The notes under the pieces are model-generated. The model was given only the letters and a program-made list of their open reading frames with translations. It did not search any database and was not told the origin of the DNA. This document shows, one piece after another, positions 63,967-64,000 of a stretch of 64,000 bases of DNA. The stretch spans positions 248,001 to 312,000 of the forward strand of contig JADJXF010000008.1 of assembly GCA_016715995.1 (NCBI GenBank). Reading direction: 5' to 3'. How positions within the stretch are numbered: position 1 is the stretch's first letter; the number at the start of each line of letters is the position of its first letter. The position numbers and the translations under genes are program-made. The stretch is from Flavobacteriales bacterium (lineage in GTDB: Bacteria; Bacteroidota; Bacteroidia; Flavobacteriales_F; PHOS-HE28).

Positions 63967-64000
63967 CTATCGCACCACGATCCGCAACTGGTCCGTCAGT
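63967..64000 (-). CDS. 3' end of a gene cut by the window, probably another T9SS protein
   Basis: The minus strand reads ...LTDQLRIVVR-stop (stop at 63967-63969), followed by a terminator. A short basic-hydrophobic end of this kind (compare RANLRLVVQ and RAARVVVE nearby) is typical of T9SS type A sorting domains. Only about 10 residues are visible. Confidence 0.5.
   Translation of the reverse strand, partial: LTDQLRIVVR

Overview
This is a GC-rich (roughly 60% by eye), gene-dense stretch of a Bacteroidota chromosome, most likely from an uncultured Flavobacteriales-type lineage. The signs are many secreted proteins with type IX secretion (T9SS) C-terminal sorting domains of both the short 'type A' and the gliding-motility/CHU_C 'type B' kind, a b558-type sdhCAB operon, a complete SUF operon, LytTR/propeller two-component signalling, DUF2480, and -7 promoter elements of the Bacteroidota form TAnnTTTG. 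No rRNA, tRNA, CRISPR array, transposase or phage gene was found.

Layout. 1-7000: the 3' part of an outer-membrane barrel gene, a membrane-anchored coiled-coil protein, comF, msrC (free Met-R-sulfoxide reductase) and an Ig-like lipoprotein. 7014-12028: a giant T9SS surface protein with an IgGFc-binding N-terminus, split by a one-base frameshift. 12025-18024 (minus): sdhC-sdhA-[four-helix-bundle ORF]-sdhB followed directly by a methionine/glutamine-type aminotransferase and an omega-amidase. 18109-24114: small accessory genes, several of them broken (OmpA-like protein, DUF4160, a DUF1801 relic), plus an Xaa-Pro aminopeptidase. 24562-28353: a LytTR response regulator and a propeller histidine kinase. 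28372-39220: a small lipoprotein, a helical-repeat protein, thiL, an alternative DnaE polymerase, two T9SS proteins and dinB. 39390-47294: sufA-B-C-D-S-E, a DUF59 protein, an MBL hydrolase and DUF2480, all on one strand with overlapping start/stop codons. 47311-64000: a metalloprotease-like protein, purF, another giant T9SS protein, a two-gene 3-hydroxyanthranilate cassette (HAAO-ACMSD), and several T9SS repeat proteins.

How the genes work together. Housekeeping blocks (respiratory complex II, Fe-S assembly, purine and thiamine cofactor synthesis, translesion synthesis) alternate with a large secretome. At least seven one-base indels, mostly in short homopolymers, fall in five accessory genes; none was noticed in the housekeeping genes. 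The most unusual structure is the avd/S23-like four-helix-bundle gene placed exactly between sdhA and sdhB. It is bracketed by inverted arrays of a degenerate 7-bp repeat that could pair in the operon mRNA, like an rRNA intervening sequence. A second notable structure is a 49-bp relic of the dinB 3' end on the far side of an apparently inserted T9SS gene.
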